Shown here: positions 10,501 through 23,153 of the stretch, in pieces
Layout of the letters: each line of letters begins with the position of its first letter
Numbering within the stretch: the stretch's first letter is position 1
From: Verpa conica
Lineage: Eukaryota > Ascomycota > Pezizomycetes > Pezizales > Morchellaceae
DNA: 64,000 nt
Direction of reading: 5' to 3'
Assembly: GCA_033030425.1 (NCBI GenBank)
Contig: JAUFSD010000010.1
Location: forward strand, 1,178,001-1,242,000
The notes under the pieces: model-generated
What the model saw: only the letters and a program-made list of their open reading frames with translations
Told to the model about the DNA's origin: nothing
The model's database searches: none
Program-made: the position numbers and the translations under genes

Positions 10501-11442
10501 CTTAATTCGTTACGGCTTTCTGCCCGACCATCCCTATTCAAACTTGATGTTCTACTGCCTTGTCTGCTCCGAGACCTATTACCATAGTGTTCGTATTGAG
10601 GAGACATCAACTCCCTGTCCCTTTCCCTTTCCCGTTCTCTTTCCCGCTCACCCTCCCGTTCCCGTTCCCGCTCTCTTTCTCTCTCTCGTTCTTTTTCCCT
10701 TTCCCGCTCTCTCTCCCGCTCCCGTTCTCGATCTCGGGGTGGTTCCCGGCTGTCTGCAACTGATACGGATCTAACGATATTACTCAGTTTCTCTGCGCAC
10801 AGTCAGTATGTATAAGCATCACCAGTATAATCATTGATGCAAAGACGAACCTATATCTAAAACATTTCCGCCTCGGCTGGTATCTAGTCCCAGTGGGGCA
10901 TTACATTGAGGGCAATACTGAGAATCAACGCCCTTGATATATTCGTAGAAACATGCCTCGTGAGCGACATGACTACAGGAGAACTGAAGAATACGCTCCC
11001 CTTGTAATGTGTGCTCTAGAGGCTCCTCGCACACCGCACAACGGCTCCCAACAAATGTTCTATCACGACGGCTCCGCCCGCGGTCCATGTCTAGCATGCC
11101 AGCCATTGTACTTGGTCGATGTTGTGAGTTTGAATCTGATGTGACAGAGGGTGCTCGAACGTTTGATATTATTGAAGGCGCAATGGATCTTGAGGACACT
11201 GAATGGTTGTTGTTAGTGAATTGGTCGCCAAGGTGGGAATCACTAGCAAGGCGACGAATACCGAATTGTCGCTGGCGTGAGGGAGGGAGGCCAACAAAGG
11301 TGTTGCCCGAACTTCCCGAAACGCAGGACTCGGCAGGGGAGCGGAGCTTGCTGCTACGGCGGCCACTTAACAAACCGCGGCGATACCACTGGGGGCTTTC
11401 TTCCTTCGTGCTGGGAGGTCTTGAGGAACGAAAGCTCGTCAT
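7572..11442 (-). CDS. Ste5/Far1-type scaffold: RING + PH + VWA domains
   Basis: A probable pheromone-response or polarity scaffold. Yeast Far1 and Ste5 share a RING-H2, PH and VWA-like order, binding G-beta-gamma, membrane and kinases or the Cdc42 exchange factor. Seven exons give 1181 aa: 10851-11442, 9964-10792, 9678-9916, 8884-9619, 8528-8832, 7737-8472, 7572-7680. The Ser/Arg-rich N-terminus is followed by a RING at 135-180 (CAVC, SCSHVAHEAC, CPQC). An Arg-Glu dipeptide tract lies at about 214-268. A PH domain at about 475-595 has ECYLFSEMLICVKEKK and a last helix containing QLDQWQRALLDL. The VWA domain spans about 670-860 and contains LLISDSSTSDTENVDFVV. The VWA metal site is degenerate: the first Asp of DxSxS is Pro (IPVSSSM). 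The C-terminus is Pro-rich then helical. The family assignment rests on domain order and the RING match, so orthology to Far1 rather than Ste5 is inferred. Confidence 0.8.
10617..10737 (-). repeat. Purine-rich Arg-Glu codon repeat inside the scaffold gene
   Basis: On the coding strand this is a run of CGG/CGA/AGG and GAG/GAA codons giving an alternating Arg-Glu tract of roughly 50 residues with few breaks (one Gly, one Lys, some Asp). It lies at the start of exon 2, after the RING domain. Such tracts form single charged helices and vary in length by slippage. Confidence 0.75.
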
Positions 11443-11596
11443 GTCCCGTTGGGATGGGCGTTTAACGGCTTTTGGGGGTTGTTAGAGGTTAACAACCAGT
11501 GTGATGGGTGAGCCGGAAAAATAGAAGACAATAAATGGGAGTGGCAAGAAGAAGAAGGGGGGTGTGTGAGATGTGTGATGGGGGTGATGGATAATT

Positions 11597-11630
11597 GGGA
11601 ATGGGATGGGATGGGATGGGATGGGATGTG
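11597..11630 (+). repeat. GGGAT short tandem repeat in scaffold gene upstream region
   Basis: About five tandem copies of GGGAT(G) lie about 155-190 bp upstream of the scaffold start codon. On the coding strand this reads as a CCCAT/ATCCC pyrimidine-rich tract, typical of fungal promoter or leader sequence. Confidence 0.7.
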
Positions 11631-14600
11631 GAATGGTAGTACTGGTAGGGAAAGAAGATCGCAGCGATCCGACCGCCTGCCGGAACGTGGAAATCTCGTT
11701 AAAAAAGGTGTGACCTAGGCTAGCGCTGTTAATTAAGTGAGGGCGTTACGATGGACGTAGTATTATCTGCTTTTCAATCACGGTGATTCCGTAGGAGAAA
11801 GCCGCCGACGGTGATCTGGTCCCTGTTGGTCTTGGAGCTCTATCGTCCCCTCTTTCTTTCTTGGGACAGTAATACTAGACCGGCCCAACTAGGTTCCCCC
11901 AAAAGGCACAGCAATGGCCGAATAAAGATTGGGAATATAAAAATACTTCTTTAGAAGAGGAAAGGGCTGTAGGGATGAGGACAGCCTTGACCCTTCGATA
12001 CGAGCAAGGATGACGGCAGCTTCAGTATTGACAGGGTTCTGCTGCAGAGTAACAAGTAGTACAGTAGTATACAGCGGAGTGGAGCGTCGGTGGGGGGGTG
12101 GTGGTGGTGCAGTGAGCTACAAAGAGGAGCACGAGGAGAAAAGTACGAGTGATTGTATTTTTGGTGAGCGGGCGGTAACGAGAGGGGGAATAAGGGAGAC
12201 TGTATTTTTTGGTGTTTCCTTTGAGTTGGTGATGCAAGCACGTCGGGGAGAGTGAATGCTGGTGGAAGGTGCGTGGCAGCTACCAATACAACTCGACCAT
12301 CAGCATCTGATAGGTAGTACATGCGAATGCGATTATCACTTGGTTGATGCAATTGCCCAGCCGTGGAAGTTTGCACACAGGAGGATGTTTTGTGGAGCAG
12401 GCGGCGGCTGTGGGAATTAAACGGTATGTAGGACCCTTTCTTTTTCTTTTTTCATTGCTTTGTTCTTTCACTGTCCAAACATCGTGCCCTTGCATCTAGT
12501 AGAGGGAAGAAGTCTCGATGGAGGATGGCCTGGGAGTGCCCGAAAGAGTGTTCCTCGGCCAGTCTAGGCCCCAAGCAGTAAGCGCCTCATATAGAGATCC
12601 ATGTTCCAGCAGGACGGGCCAAGGCTTGATGAGAGCTCTTCCCCCGTTTCATCACCGAGTCCCCTTTAAAGGAGAGGAAACCCTGTAGGTGTTTTGAGGC
12701 ACCGAAACAATCCCCTCTCTCCCAGATCCCCTTACAGCCGCTGTCCACGTCCTGTCAGGCAGCCAGTCAATCAGTCAGTCACCGGGGCAGCCCAGAGTTC
12801 TTTAGCCTTCTGTAGCCTTTCTATGCTGTGTTCACCTGTAGAGAAGATGAGGTACACCATACCTGTATGTGCCTTGTTTAGATGTTCAGCCTGTCACGGC
12901 GTGAGCGGCGTTGTGTACCTAGTACATCATAGGAAAATAAGATCATCCATGCGTCATTCAAGACCCTGGCATGTAAATCAGCTCCTCTGGCTCTGTGCGC
13001 AGTGCTTTTTTTACCTCTCCTATTTTTTTACCTCTTTCTTTCTTACTGGCCAAAAAACCCAATTTGAAGGCCAATGCACAATTTCATGGATCCTTAGGGA
13101 GGAACTGGGAAAACCGTTAGTGGTTAGTAGGAGGCTGCTGCAAGCATCTTCCCCAGTGCCGGTTTCCCACGTGCCGTACTAATGTTTAATCAGGTACAAC
13201 TCCCAGCTCGCCTTTGGCTAGTGACTCTAATTAATGGCGAATTGGCCCCGAGCCTCAAACCCAATCGGAGTAACGTAGGCGTCCCTCCATACCTATGAGG
13301 CTTCAGCCAGTGTTCTTTACCTTATTACCTACCCGGTATCATTGCCTCCACATTGCAAGAAGAAATCTACGGAGACGAACAGCCATATTCTAGAAGCTTT
13401 ATGGTGGATTCGGATACGGAGGAAAGCGAAAGTAATAAACCCACGGGAGGTCTGCTAGGAGTGGGGTCGGACCTCTTTCCTCTGACATGTGTATAATACC
13501 AAGAAGTGCTGCCCAACCTAGGGCTTGTAGCTCCCAAGCGATTCTATCGGGAAGACGTCTTCAAAGAAGAATAATAATCATAAAAAAAGCCGAAGCCAGA
13601 GTAAGCTCTCTCTCCACAACATCAAAGAGCTACTAATCTCCTCCTCTGGAGAGCGTAAGGCCACCTAGTGGCCCTCTCCCTCAAGTTCAGCCGAGACCAA
13701 GCGAGTGGAAATTACAATTGCGTCTTTAGGATAGGAATCGTTTCAAGAGACATACAGGATTTCCTCCATACTCTATGGAACCGACCCCATCATATCACAA
13801 AACACGCCTCATCCGTTCAACATGGTAGTCGAACCGTGGAATTCTTTATCAATAGATGAGTCCTTACGGCAAAGGGTGGACGAGACGGCACATCTAACTT
13901 GGGGCGGGAAAATGTGGCGTGTTATACAACCTTTTTACCGAGAATCTCATGCCGGGCCAGGAACAAACATACCAGGAATACCATGTATTTTTTTTCTGCG
14001 GCAATAATACTACAAATGATATCAACAGTGGGGTTTTGGTATCGTGAAGAGAAAAAAAACCACTCCCCTCATCGCAGGAGATGGAGCTACCCCCCTCGTG
14101 AATCATAAAGGGCCAGAATATCAAAGACATCTAACAAAAGGAATAAATAGTCCGGGATCTAGGCCGCTTGTAAACAATAGGTATCCCTGACGGTTGTATC
14201 CTCACAGCTGGATCCAGAAAAAACCAATACCTATTCCCAGAGAGAAACAAGAGCCGGAACCCAGTAAGGCAGATACATATGTTGAATTACCCAACATATC
14301 GAGCCTCTCGATTCATCTAATTACCTTGAACTCCAATACCTATAAGCCTCGGCATTATCGACCTGGAAAAGAAGGAATTACCGGGGGAGTGGGTGATTTT
14401 GGGACAGACCCATGGTCAAAGATTCTTTTGCAGGAGTGGGGTTCAAGCAGGAGACACATATTGCGTTCCAGCTCCTTACTTAACAGCTTTTCTCGCTTAT
14501 TTCTTCGTATGTATATGGTCCGGCAGTACCACTATGGATATGTAGGTAAGTAGTAGTTTCGGTAAGCCGGTGTGGCGCGTTCGCGAAGTATCACCCAACA

Positions 14601-14816
14601 CTTGTAGTAATCGTATGTCACGCTTGAAATAATAATTCGGCAATTCCCATAACTCCTACAAAGCAGCAAGGGTCTAGAATATATGAATATATGCACCACG
14701 TAGCGGCCTAAATCGTAGTCACGAAAGAGATACCAGTAGTCTGTGACCTGTTTTCCAGCTACATATTTCTCCTTACAGACCCCCACAACGGCTCAGATAA
14801 GAGCCAGGAAGCTAGT

Positions 14817-14830
14817 CCCCCCCCCCCCCC
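14817..14830 (+). repeat. Poly-C run (14 C)
   Basis: A homopolymer of 14 C in the gene-poor region. It carries no coding sense and is prone to sequencing and replication slippage. Confidence 0.8.
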
Positions 14831-17800
14831 TTTTACGCAACACTACGTATAGACTAAGGGCCCGAATTCAAGTTATCCCGCCTGGTCAAATCCTTAATGA
14901 TCAATCCCTCGGAATTACCCAACGATTGTAAGAAAAAAACTCCGGCCTAGTAATCTCGCCCAATTACTATCGATTCTTCCGAAATGAAGGAAACTTAGCG
15001 CTAGTTAATACACTCGCGTTAAAGTTACTACTCATTAGCGAGGAAATTCTACATCTCTTTCTGGCTATCAATCGCAGCCGTTAACCTAAGTCCTTATAGT
15101 TGTCATTTACCCCCCCATCTATAATAAGACGCCCAGGCTGGCTGCAATCTATATTGACAGAAGACCCAGAGGGCACCTTGGGCCAATTCACTACTGGTAA
15201 TCTGACACCAATGGGATTTCATCCTATACCTTGGCACATGTAAGAAACCCAAGCCCAAAACCGAGCATCACAGGGTTGTTGCAATTCCACACGTACCCCA
15301 GCTTTTCCAAGCTTGTTAGGACGCTAGGAAACATAGAGAGCGACAGCCACTTGACAGCAATTCTTCAGCAGGGGTTCCTAGGGTGCCGTCATAGCATTTG
15401 GTTACTTATAGCTACATATATTTCATAATAAGGTTTTAATCTACAGTAGACCTGTGGTAGGAATTAAAATTTGGGAATTCTGTTTCAAGAATTCACTAAA
15501 ATTGTTTCGTTGTTTCTGAGTTACGGAAATGTCGTATGGATCTAGAAGCTGTGACCTAGGGCCTTATTAGGGTTAATACTCTATATGTACAAGTACTTTG
15601 AACTATCCGCGGAAGCTATTGTCATTACATACATTATCTTATATTGATACCAATAAGTACATGTATGTATTAGACGGGAAGATAGGGATAAACTGAAACT
15701 CATTTGAATACCCTCGGGAATAGGCTGTGCTAGCTAGGTTGACTAATGGCCTCTCTGAAATTTAGACCCTCCGTGCACTCCAACACGGCGCAGTCGATCA
15801 TGGGTCCCACATAAAATCTAATTTTAAACGCTGATAAGCTATGTATTATAACGGAGATTTAGCCCACCCAATGAAAACAGTTCTTATTTGTTCTAGAATC
15901 TTGCCCGAGTGATAACGGATGATGCCAACTTATATATATGACAACTTGTATATATGGCCCTAACTTTTTCTATTTGCCACCCACTGCGTCATGCAAGCCA
16001 CTTGAGCCAGTTGAGCAATTTAGACTGTCTAGAGCCAGTGAGTAGAGTGACCTTCTCGGAGTAGTTTAGGAACAGTTCTCTGAGGAACATGGCCGGAATT
16101 AAAGACATATGTACTAGACTGATCAACACTTATTTCCGGCTGAGTAACCGAACGGGTCGACTCTACACTCAGACGGTTAATAAAATTGGTGATGATTGCT
16201 CCGCAATCGTTTGTCGACCCGTACGCATATAAGTTATGATATGTAGTCTGTTTCCCCTTTCCTTTAGTAATAGCAAGAGAAATAAGAATTACTACCGGGT
16301 CTAGTTTCCCAAAATATATTCTCAACTAACTCTTATACTATCCCTCTTACTATTACCTCGGTAGTCTATATATATACTCTCTAGCAGAAAATCTAAATAT
16401 GTATACTCGGTAATTGCTGGCTCAGGCGGAAATCGCCCCGTTGGCCTGCTTGTGTCAATATATGATAAAGATTTCTGCCCTTAAGACTGTAGCTGGATAT
16501 GTTGGGTGTTGATCTATTTGAAAGGGGCTAAATCGTACTCCGATTCTCAATGTCCGGGAATTTTCCTAATAAAGTATATATATACCTCGTGGCGATGTGC
16601 ATGTGTATCCAGGTTCTCCGTACGGGGATGTTGTGCACGGGCGTCGGCATACCCCCAGGTGCTCTAACAGGTATGCGGGGAGTAATTCTTCGGTCTTGCT
16701 TAGGGAAGACTCACGGCCTATAGCGATATGGGGCTCCAGCAGACCGGCAGCTGTCACTGGGTTAAAGTGGTCTAACTAGAATCAGATTTCCGGTCCTTGA
16801 CAGCTGTATGTTCGCTAAGACTCGCTTCCCCTATTTTCATTTATTCCCCTTTATTTAAGAGAGGTATTCTTAGCCGAATTTTATGGGGACGTTGGAATAA
16901 ATATTTTGTATTGGACTGTGTCTTGGGGAGGACTTGGTCCAAGGCCCAAGAAAAACTCCATGTGTACCCGGGTTAGGGGTCGCGTATGGAGGTTTCGCAC
17001 GCTATGAACAGTGATTTTGTAGGGCATCGCACCTCCGACCCGAATATTGTGTTGCAAGTTTGGAGATCGATCGGATTGATTCTTGTAAGTCATTCTAGCG
17101 CGTAGCCTTGGGTTGTATGTTGGTAAAGTATAACATGTCTTATGAACCGGAGTTTTCCCTAGACAGCATCGGTGGATCAGCAGTGATGCATGGTCCAAGC
17201 GAAACACCAATTTATGTTGGTGCCGGTCGGCCGCAATTAATGTGAGTGACAAATGGTGAGTCAAGAATTTACCTACTCCACTGTATTCTGAAATTCATCC
17301 CTGAGTATTACGGCATCATAAATTAGAGGAGTCTATGTAAAACCTTTTGATATTATGATGATACATCAGATATACGTATAACTTTCCGAAAGAGGCTCTA
17401 AAGGTGTAAACATCTGTTAGAGGTATTTCGTAAAGATCATCTGATGGGGGGGAAAAGCTGAGTCGTATTTGATTTACATGTGCCTATATAATATTGTTTG
17501 TACTAAATTTATAATAGAGAACATGTGAAGATGTATTCCAAGTACAATTCCCTTAACTTGTGATGTTGTATACTGACTCTTAGGGTTATATACGTCAAGC
17601 TAGGCTAAAGTATTACAATGGAACCCCCTTAGCTGGGGGTATAATGACGAGGTAGGTTAATTTGTGACGTAATACAGAGCAGAAATTTCTAGAATTTCAA
17701 ATTACAAGACAGTGTATCTGTTGACTGATTCTGATTTTGACTTAACGAGCTGTATTCCGGGTTTTGTCCTTGGCCTAAATTCTCTAATAAAACACAGCCG

Positions 17801-20721
17801 AATAACATGCAGTACAATACTGGCCGCTCAGATCCGTGACACCCTAGGATGGCTCTGATCTAGGTATATATGGCCAGCTACAGTAGTGATAACGCTGACA
17901 CCTGGAACGCTGGAAAAGAATCTTGAAAAGGAAAGGCTGCCGCTTACTGTCCGTTCATGAGGTTGATATTATGATATAATATCATTAATTAAAGTGTTCC
18001 TGGCAGAGCTAAGTGTTACGAGTTACAAGGCTGGCCAATTGGGCTTGAACCATTCACCTAGAAATTTCTAAATATAAGAATGGTAGGACTAAGATTATTG
18101 GATACAGGTATGCTAAACCTATTTTACCGTCGGTAATACTAGAGTACTGGAGCTTAGAAGTACTATACCTTCATTAAACTGGAATTCAGAGACCATACTG
18201 GTAGTAGGGAATTGAAGGTGATGAACTGGGGCCCACTGAAAAATTGGGGACCACCAGTGGTAAATTGCTGCCGCCAATATGGGTTCTTAATTCTAGTATA
18301 ATGCAGGTATGGTAACTGAATTTCAGTATTCTGGTACCACCAGTCGGTGGCAAAATAAGTTTTAACACACTCACCGCTCTATATTAGATTGCATATATGG
18401 AATGCAAATCAGTCAGAACATAATTTACTGCTGGGGGGAAATCAAAGCACAAATATACTTCTGGATGTCAGGGCTTATGTGCCTTTTTTACTGAATTTAG
18501 CACGTACACTGTACTTAGAACAGGTACTCAAAATTAGAATTAGGTGGTTTACTAAGCCTCTAGCTAGGCGGCAGAGTGACTAGGCCACCATATACATTAT
18601 AGAGAAATAAACCACTTTCCAACTAGCCCAAGCATATATCTGTCTCAGTAAATGTGTTTTGATTCAAGTACGTACAGGGGTTGGATTTAATGAAAATGAA
18701 GTGTATAGGCGCTGGAATCCAGCGTTTTTGTACTTTAATTTACAATTTGTAAATTAAGTTTTGACTGATTTATGTTTCCATAGGATTGTGCCTTTGCTAG
18801 TCTTAAGGGGTAGGTTTCGTTGATTAATTATATGGGTATAGGAATTCACAATATCACTCGTACAGTACTAGTAGGAGCTTGTTGTGTATATAATCTTGTA
18901 ATGTAACGGAGAGTTCGATGATTTTACCATCTGTCATAGTGGTTAGTGAGACCTCATGGAACTTATATAAACGTGATGGAGTGGCTGTATATAGTGCTGA
19001 GTAGCTCGTGAGTCCCCTATATGTATTAAAAGCAATCATATAGATAAGAATGGGACTAATAAGTAAGCAAATCCTTATGCTTTGCAATTTGATCACTACT
19101 TGAGGCCAATTAGCTGCCAAGAAATCATACATGGTACTAACACTACGAGATTTTTTCTTTATAGGGGGACCGTATATGATCGGAGAATATGCCTTAATGA
19201 AGGTGCTACTTTAGACTCAATCTAGGTGCTAGTACCGTAAGTAATATTTTTTATTTTCGACTATCTCTAACAGGGGGTCGGTCAAGCTAAGATTTAGATA
19301 TGGTGTATAAAGTGCTGTCTCTATAATAGCCAAAACTCCTACAGTAATAAATTTTGTGGAATCCTGTACACCTGTAAGAAAGCGAGTGTCGTCAATCTTC
19401 ATGTCATTAGTATTAGTAACTTTATCTAAAGACAAATAAATTATAAATTCACCTATATGGTTTTATCCTTGTTTTTAGACTTATCCTACATTCTTGTGTT
19501 GGCTTTTTGGTCAGAATTCTAGCCAAGAGGAGGCTAGGAAAGTTGGGTTAATCTTGTCCCAGCCATTACTCTAGGTACAGGGTCTGTGGAGATAGTACGG
19601 GTGTATTAGGTATGGATCTTTAGGAGGATAGTATATGTGAAACTAGCTAAGAAAGATGTAAGATGACTTATGAAAGGCTATCAAACGAAGAATAATATGC
19701 TGTATGCTACTTTTTTGGTTCTGATACCACATATATATATATCAGCTATTATAAGGGAGAAAGGCGCTGTTGACCAAGTGCGCATAGAATATATATAACT
19801 TGAGTCGACTGGTACTAGTAATAGCTCTATTTTGAATTTATTAGAAGTATGTTGGATTTAGAGTTACTTTAATTTTGGAGGTGACTAAACTGGGGCGGTG
19901 GATTCCGCCTAAAATTACATGGGAATTCAAAGGAAAAGGCTTAAGGTAAAACAAAAGGTCCGTGAGGTTCTAGGTGTATAGCATGTCACTAGATTAGGCG
20001 CGTGTAGGGTTTCTTCTTTGTGGGTAGTAGAATCGTTAGTAGAGCCTATCATTAAGGGTGAAGCCAGCGGGCTATAGCCGTAGTCCCTTGGCTAAGACTT
20101 TATTTGGAATTTTGATATATATATATATAATAAATTCATCTTCTTCGCTCATAATTTATTAATTAAAGATGGTAGATTGTAGGTCAGAGATTTCTTGAGG
20201 TTTAGAATAGCTAGATAGTGTACAGCCAAAAATTCGTTCTTTGAGTGCTAGGGTTAATTAAGTGATATTTTATGGCCTATACCTTGTTCTCTGTCTCTAA
20301 TTGATTAGGCATCTGGCTGGGGTTTTAACAGCGGCTACATACTGGTTGAGTTCCCCTGTCTACGGCTGCACGCCGACACCCAATAAACCTGCCCAGTCGA
20401 GACCCCTCGCGCTTCCGAGAAACCCCGGAAGAACTGTGGTCCAGATATCGCATTTTCGGCTCGGTACACACGTGCCGTATGTATATCAATTTTGTGGACT
20501 TTCTTCACTGAGTATGGTTTGCTCCCTGGAAGGCTGCGCATGTACATAGTCATCCTTGGTAATTAATAGCCTGGCCACAAATGCAAGGACTTCGGAGAAT
20601 GCTCCTTCGGTGATAGTGGGATAATTGCAGACACCCTATAAAGCATGTATTCTACCTCGCTGAAATTTAATAGAGGAACTTTCTCCAAAACCTTATAGTA
20701 CACAACCACCAAGAGCCGCTA

Positions 20722-23153
20722 ATGAAGTTTTTCTCTAACGGCGGCATTACCGCGTTTACTCTTCTTTGGGCCGCAGCATCTGCAGTGCCCGAGACAAATT
20801 TGCCACTCTCTGCATCTACTCCTTTAGTAGAAGCCGATAAAGCTGCAATTTACTACCAGCGTTTGTTGAATTCTACGCCAGTTCTTCTTGGGAATGACGG
20901 GTCGGCGACTGGCGGTTTCCGCACATGGAATCTTATGCCTAATTCGACTTCATCCCAAATAACCGAGCTTAGTTTTAGAAATACGGGACGAACAAAGCTA
21001 GTAAATGTGGTCTATGGGCTCGGCGGGAAAGACGTGATTGTCACACTAAGTCAATCTGATTCGTTACTACGGTTTTTTGATGCAACTTCTACTGCTATTG
21101 AACTGTCAATTTCAGGAGGGCCAAAAAGGATTTGGGGCGATTTCTCTAGCTGGTGTTTCTGGAAGTCAGTAGATGGACAGCAGTATTTTTATCTCTTTGG
21201 GAAAAAGGTTGCGACGTTGTTTTTGATTAGAGGGAGGTGGAAGGCTGGAATTGAAGTTTTAGAGGTTTGAAGATCCAGTTGTCTTGTGATCCTGAGAGTA
21301 AATATATATGATGAGATGCTTATTCCTGATAACCCATAGATAAAATCTTTTCCGGTTCCAATCGAAGCAAAATCATGCATAGTCTCCCAGAAGATGGCTA
21401 TAGTATATTTCGGAGGCGACAGCGGGGTCGTATATATATTTCCAGCACTCGAATCCACGACTCCCCCAGCGAAGATATCAGAACTTGGGGAAGCCTCAGA
21501 TGAGATTACTGGGTTAGCTATCTATGTCGGTGGCCTTTCTGGTGATTACCTATTTGTCGCTCTTAAAGAGTCCCTCGTAGTATACTCGTCAGCAAATTTT
21601 ACGCTTTTAGGAAGCGCCGTATTCCCAGAAGAACTCGAGCTAGGCGATATCGGGATCTACCAACCATCCCTCGGCACGAGCTATCCGGACGGAATACTTG
21701 TATATGCTGCAAAGACTGATTCTGGGAAGGAGTTTGGTGTGAGTTCACTTAGTGATATATTCACAGACCTTTCTCTGCACCTGAACAGATCCTTCAACCC
21801 TCGAGAAGAACGTTGCAAACTTTGTACACCTACCGCCTCCTCAGATTCCTGCCCACGGGTGCAGGATTGTAATTCGAGTGGGTTTTGTTTAGATTCTACC
21901 ACTTGTGCTTGTTTCAGTGGGTTTAACGGAACCTCATGTGGGTCACTAACATGCCCAAATTCTTGCTCATCACATGGTATATGCGTTTCTGCTGGAGTGT
22001 GTTCGTGCGCAGCACCTTGGGGCGGCCCAGATTGTTCGTTCTTACTAGTACAAGCAAAATATGAGACAGATGAGAATGGCGGTGATGGTGATGATCCAGC
22101 AATTTGGATTGCTCCCGGGAACAATACAGGCAATTCCAGAATCATTACAACGACGAAAAGCGAGCTCGGTGCTGGATTCGGCGTCTTTGATTTGACTGGA
22201 AAGAAATTACAGACTGTGACAGCAGCGGAGCCAAATAATGTCGATGTGATTTATGGGTTTTCTGCTGGTAATAGGACAGTGGATCTAGTATTTGCTGCCT
22301 GTCGGGAAGACAATACACTCTGGTACATACCTAGTACTTTCAATTCTGACCTCTGTTTTTCTAATGAAAATTTGATAGTCTTCTTGAAATTACATCTTCC
22401 GGCGAACTAGTATCTATTCCCGGAGGTGTACAGTCTACCACGGTAGAAGACTATGACGTATATGGCTCCTGTGTCTATCGCTCGCGCATCTCTGGCAAGC
22501 AGTACCTTTTCGTCAACTCCAAGACCTCTGAATATCTTCAGTTCGAGTTAACATCAACGACCAACGGCACACTTCATACCACGCTTGTTCGGAGGTTTAT
22601 GGGTGGCAATGGTGGGCAAGTTGAGGGCTGTGTCGCCGATGATGAGAATGGCTTCCTAATTCTCGGCGAGGAGCCTTATGGGCTCTGGCGATACGATGCT
22701 GAGCCAAATAACACAGCCGAAGGATATCTGATCGATCATGTTGACGTCGGTGGGCATCTCTTTGCCGACGTTGAGGGTGTGACACTAGTATATGGGAAAA
22801 CATCCACTGATGGGTATATCATTGTCTCCTGCCAAGGCGTCAGTGCCTATAACGTATACCAACGTGCGTACCCGAACAAGTATGTGATGACCTTCTCAAT
22901 CACCGCTGGTGCAGTAGATGGAGTCACAAATACAGACGGAATAACAGCTGTCGGAACAGCATTGGGGGGTATTTTCCCAAAGGGATTGGTCGTAGTTCAT
23001 GATGATGTGAATGAAGAACCTAACGGAACAGTTAGTGTAGAAGCAGCATTTAAGTTGATTGATCTAGGTGATGTGTTAGATGCTGGTGTTGTGAAAGAAC
23101 TAGGGCTTTTGGAGGGTGTGGACCAAGGGTGGGATCCTAGAAGTAGGCTCTAG
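20722..23153 (+). CDS. Secreted beta-propeller phytase with two EGF-like modules
   Basis: A likely extracellular phosphatase that releases phosphate from phytate using calcium (beta-propeller phytase family). Three exons give 766 aa: 20722-21264, 21340-22322, 22379-23153. There is a signal peptide (hydrophobic TAFTLLWAAASAVP). An N-terminal propeller-like half spans about 30-330 (GDFSSWCFWKSVDGQQYFYL, FPVPIEAKSCIVSQ). Two Cys-rich EGF-like modules lie at about 350-413 (CNSSGFCLDSTTCACFSGF; CSSHGICVSAGVCSCAAPW). The C-terminal phytase half starts at about 432 (DDPAIWIAP, then PNNVDVIYGF, GGQVEGCVADDENG, LWRYDAEP, SQGVSAYNVYQR and TDGI with GL.V.D.). These last blocks match Bacillus-type 3-phytases. 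Several N-glycosylation sites (N-x-S/T) fit secretion. The gene stands alone, with 9.3 kb empty on the left and 3.3 kb on the right. Frame is intact. Confidence 0.88.

Larger units (their letters stand above)
11443..20721. other. 9.3 kb gene-poor region
   Basis: No supportable gene was found on either strand. 11443-12700 is richer in G on the plus strand and probably holds the promoter and leader of the scaffold gene. Further right, the DNA is AT-rich with many short ctag/tata words, poly-A and poly-C runs, and only short open frames (largest about 160 aa at 12694-13182, with no family signal). No reverse transcriptase, integrase or transposase motif was recognised. Old decayed transposon DNA is likely but not shown. 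Confidence 0.5.

Noticed and set aside
11009..11485. 158-aa plus-strand open frame overlapping the scaffold's first exon
   Set aside because: Antisense of the RING-coding exon; no independent signal.
12694..13182. 162-aa plus-strand open frame in the gene desert
   Set aside because: No signal peptide, domain or repeat; composition matches the non-coding surroundings.
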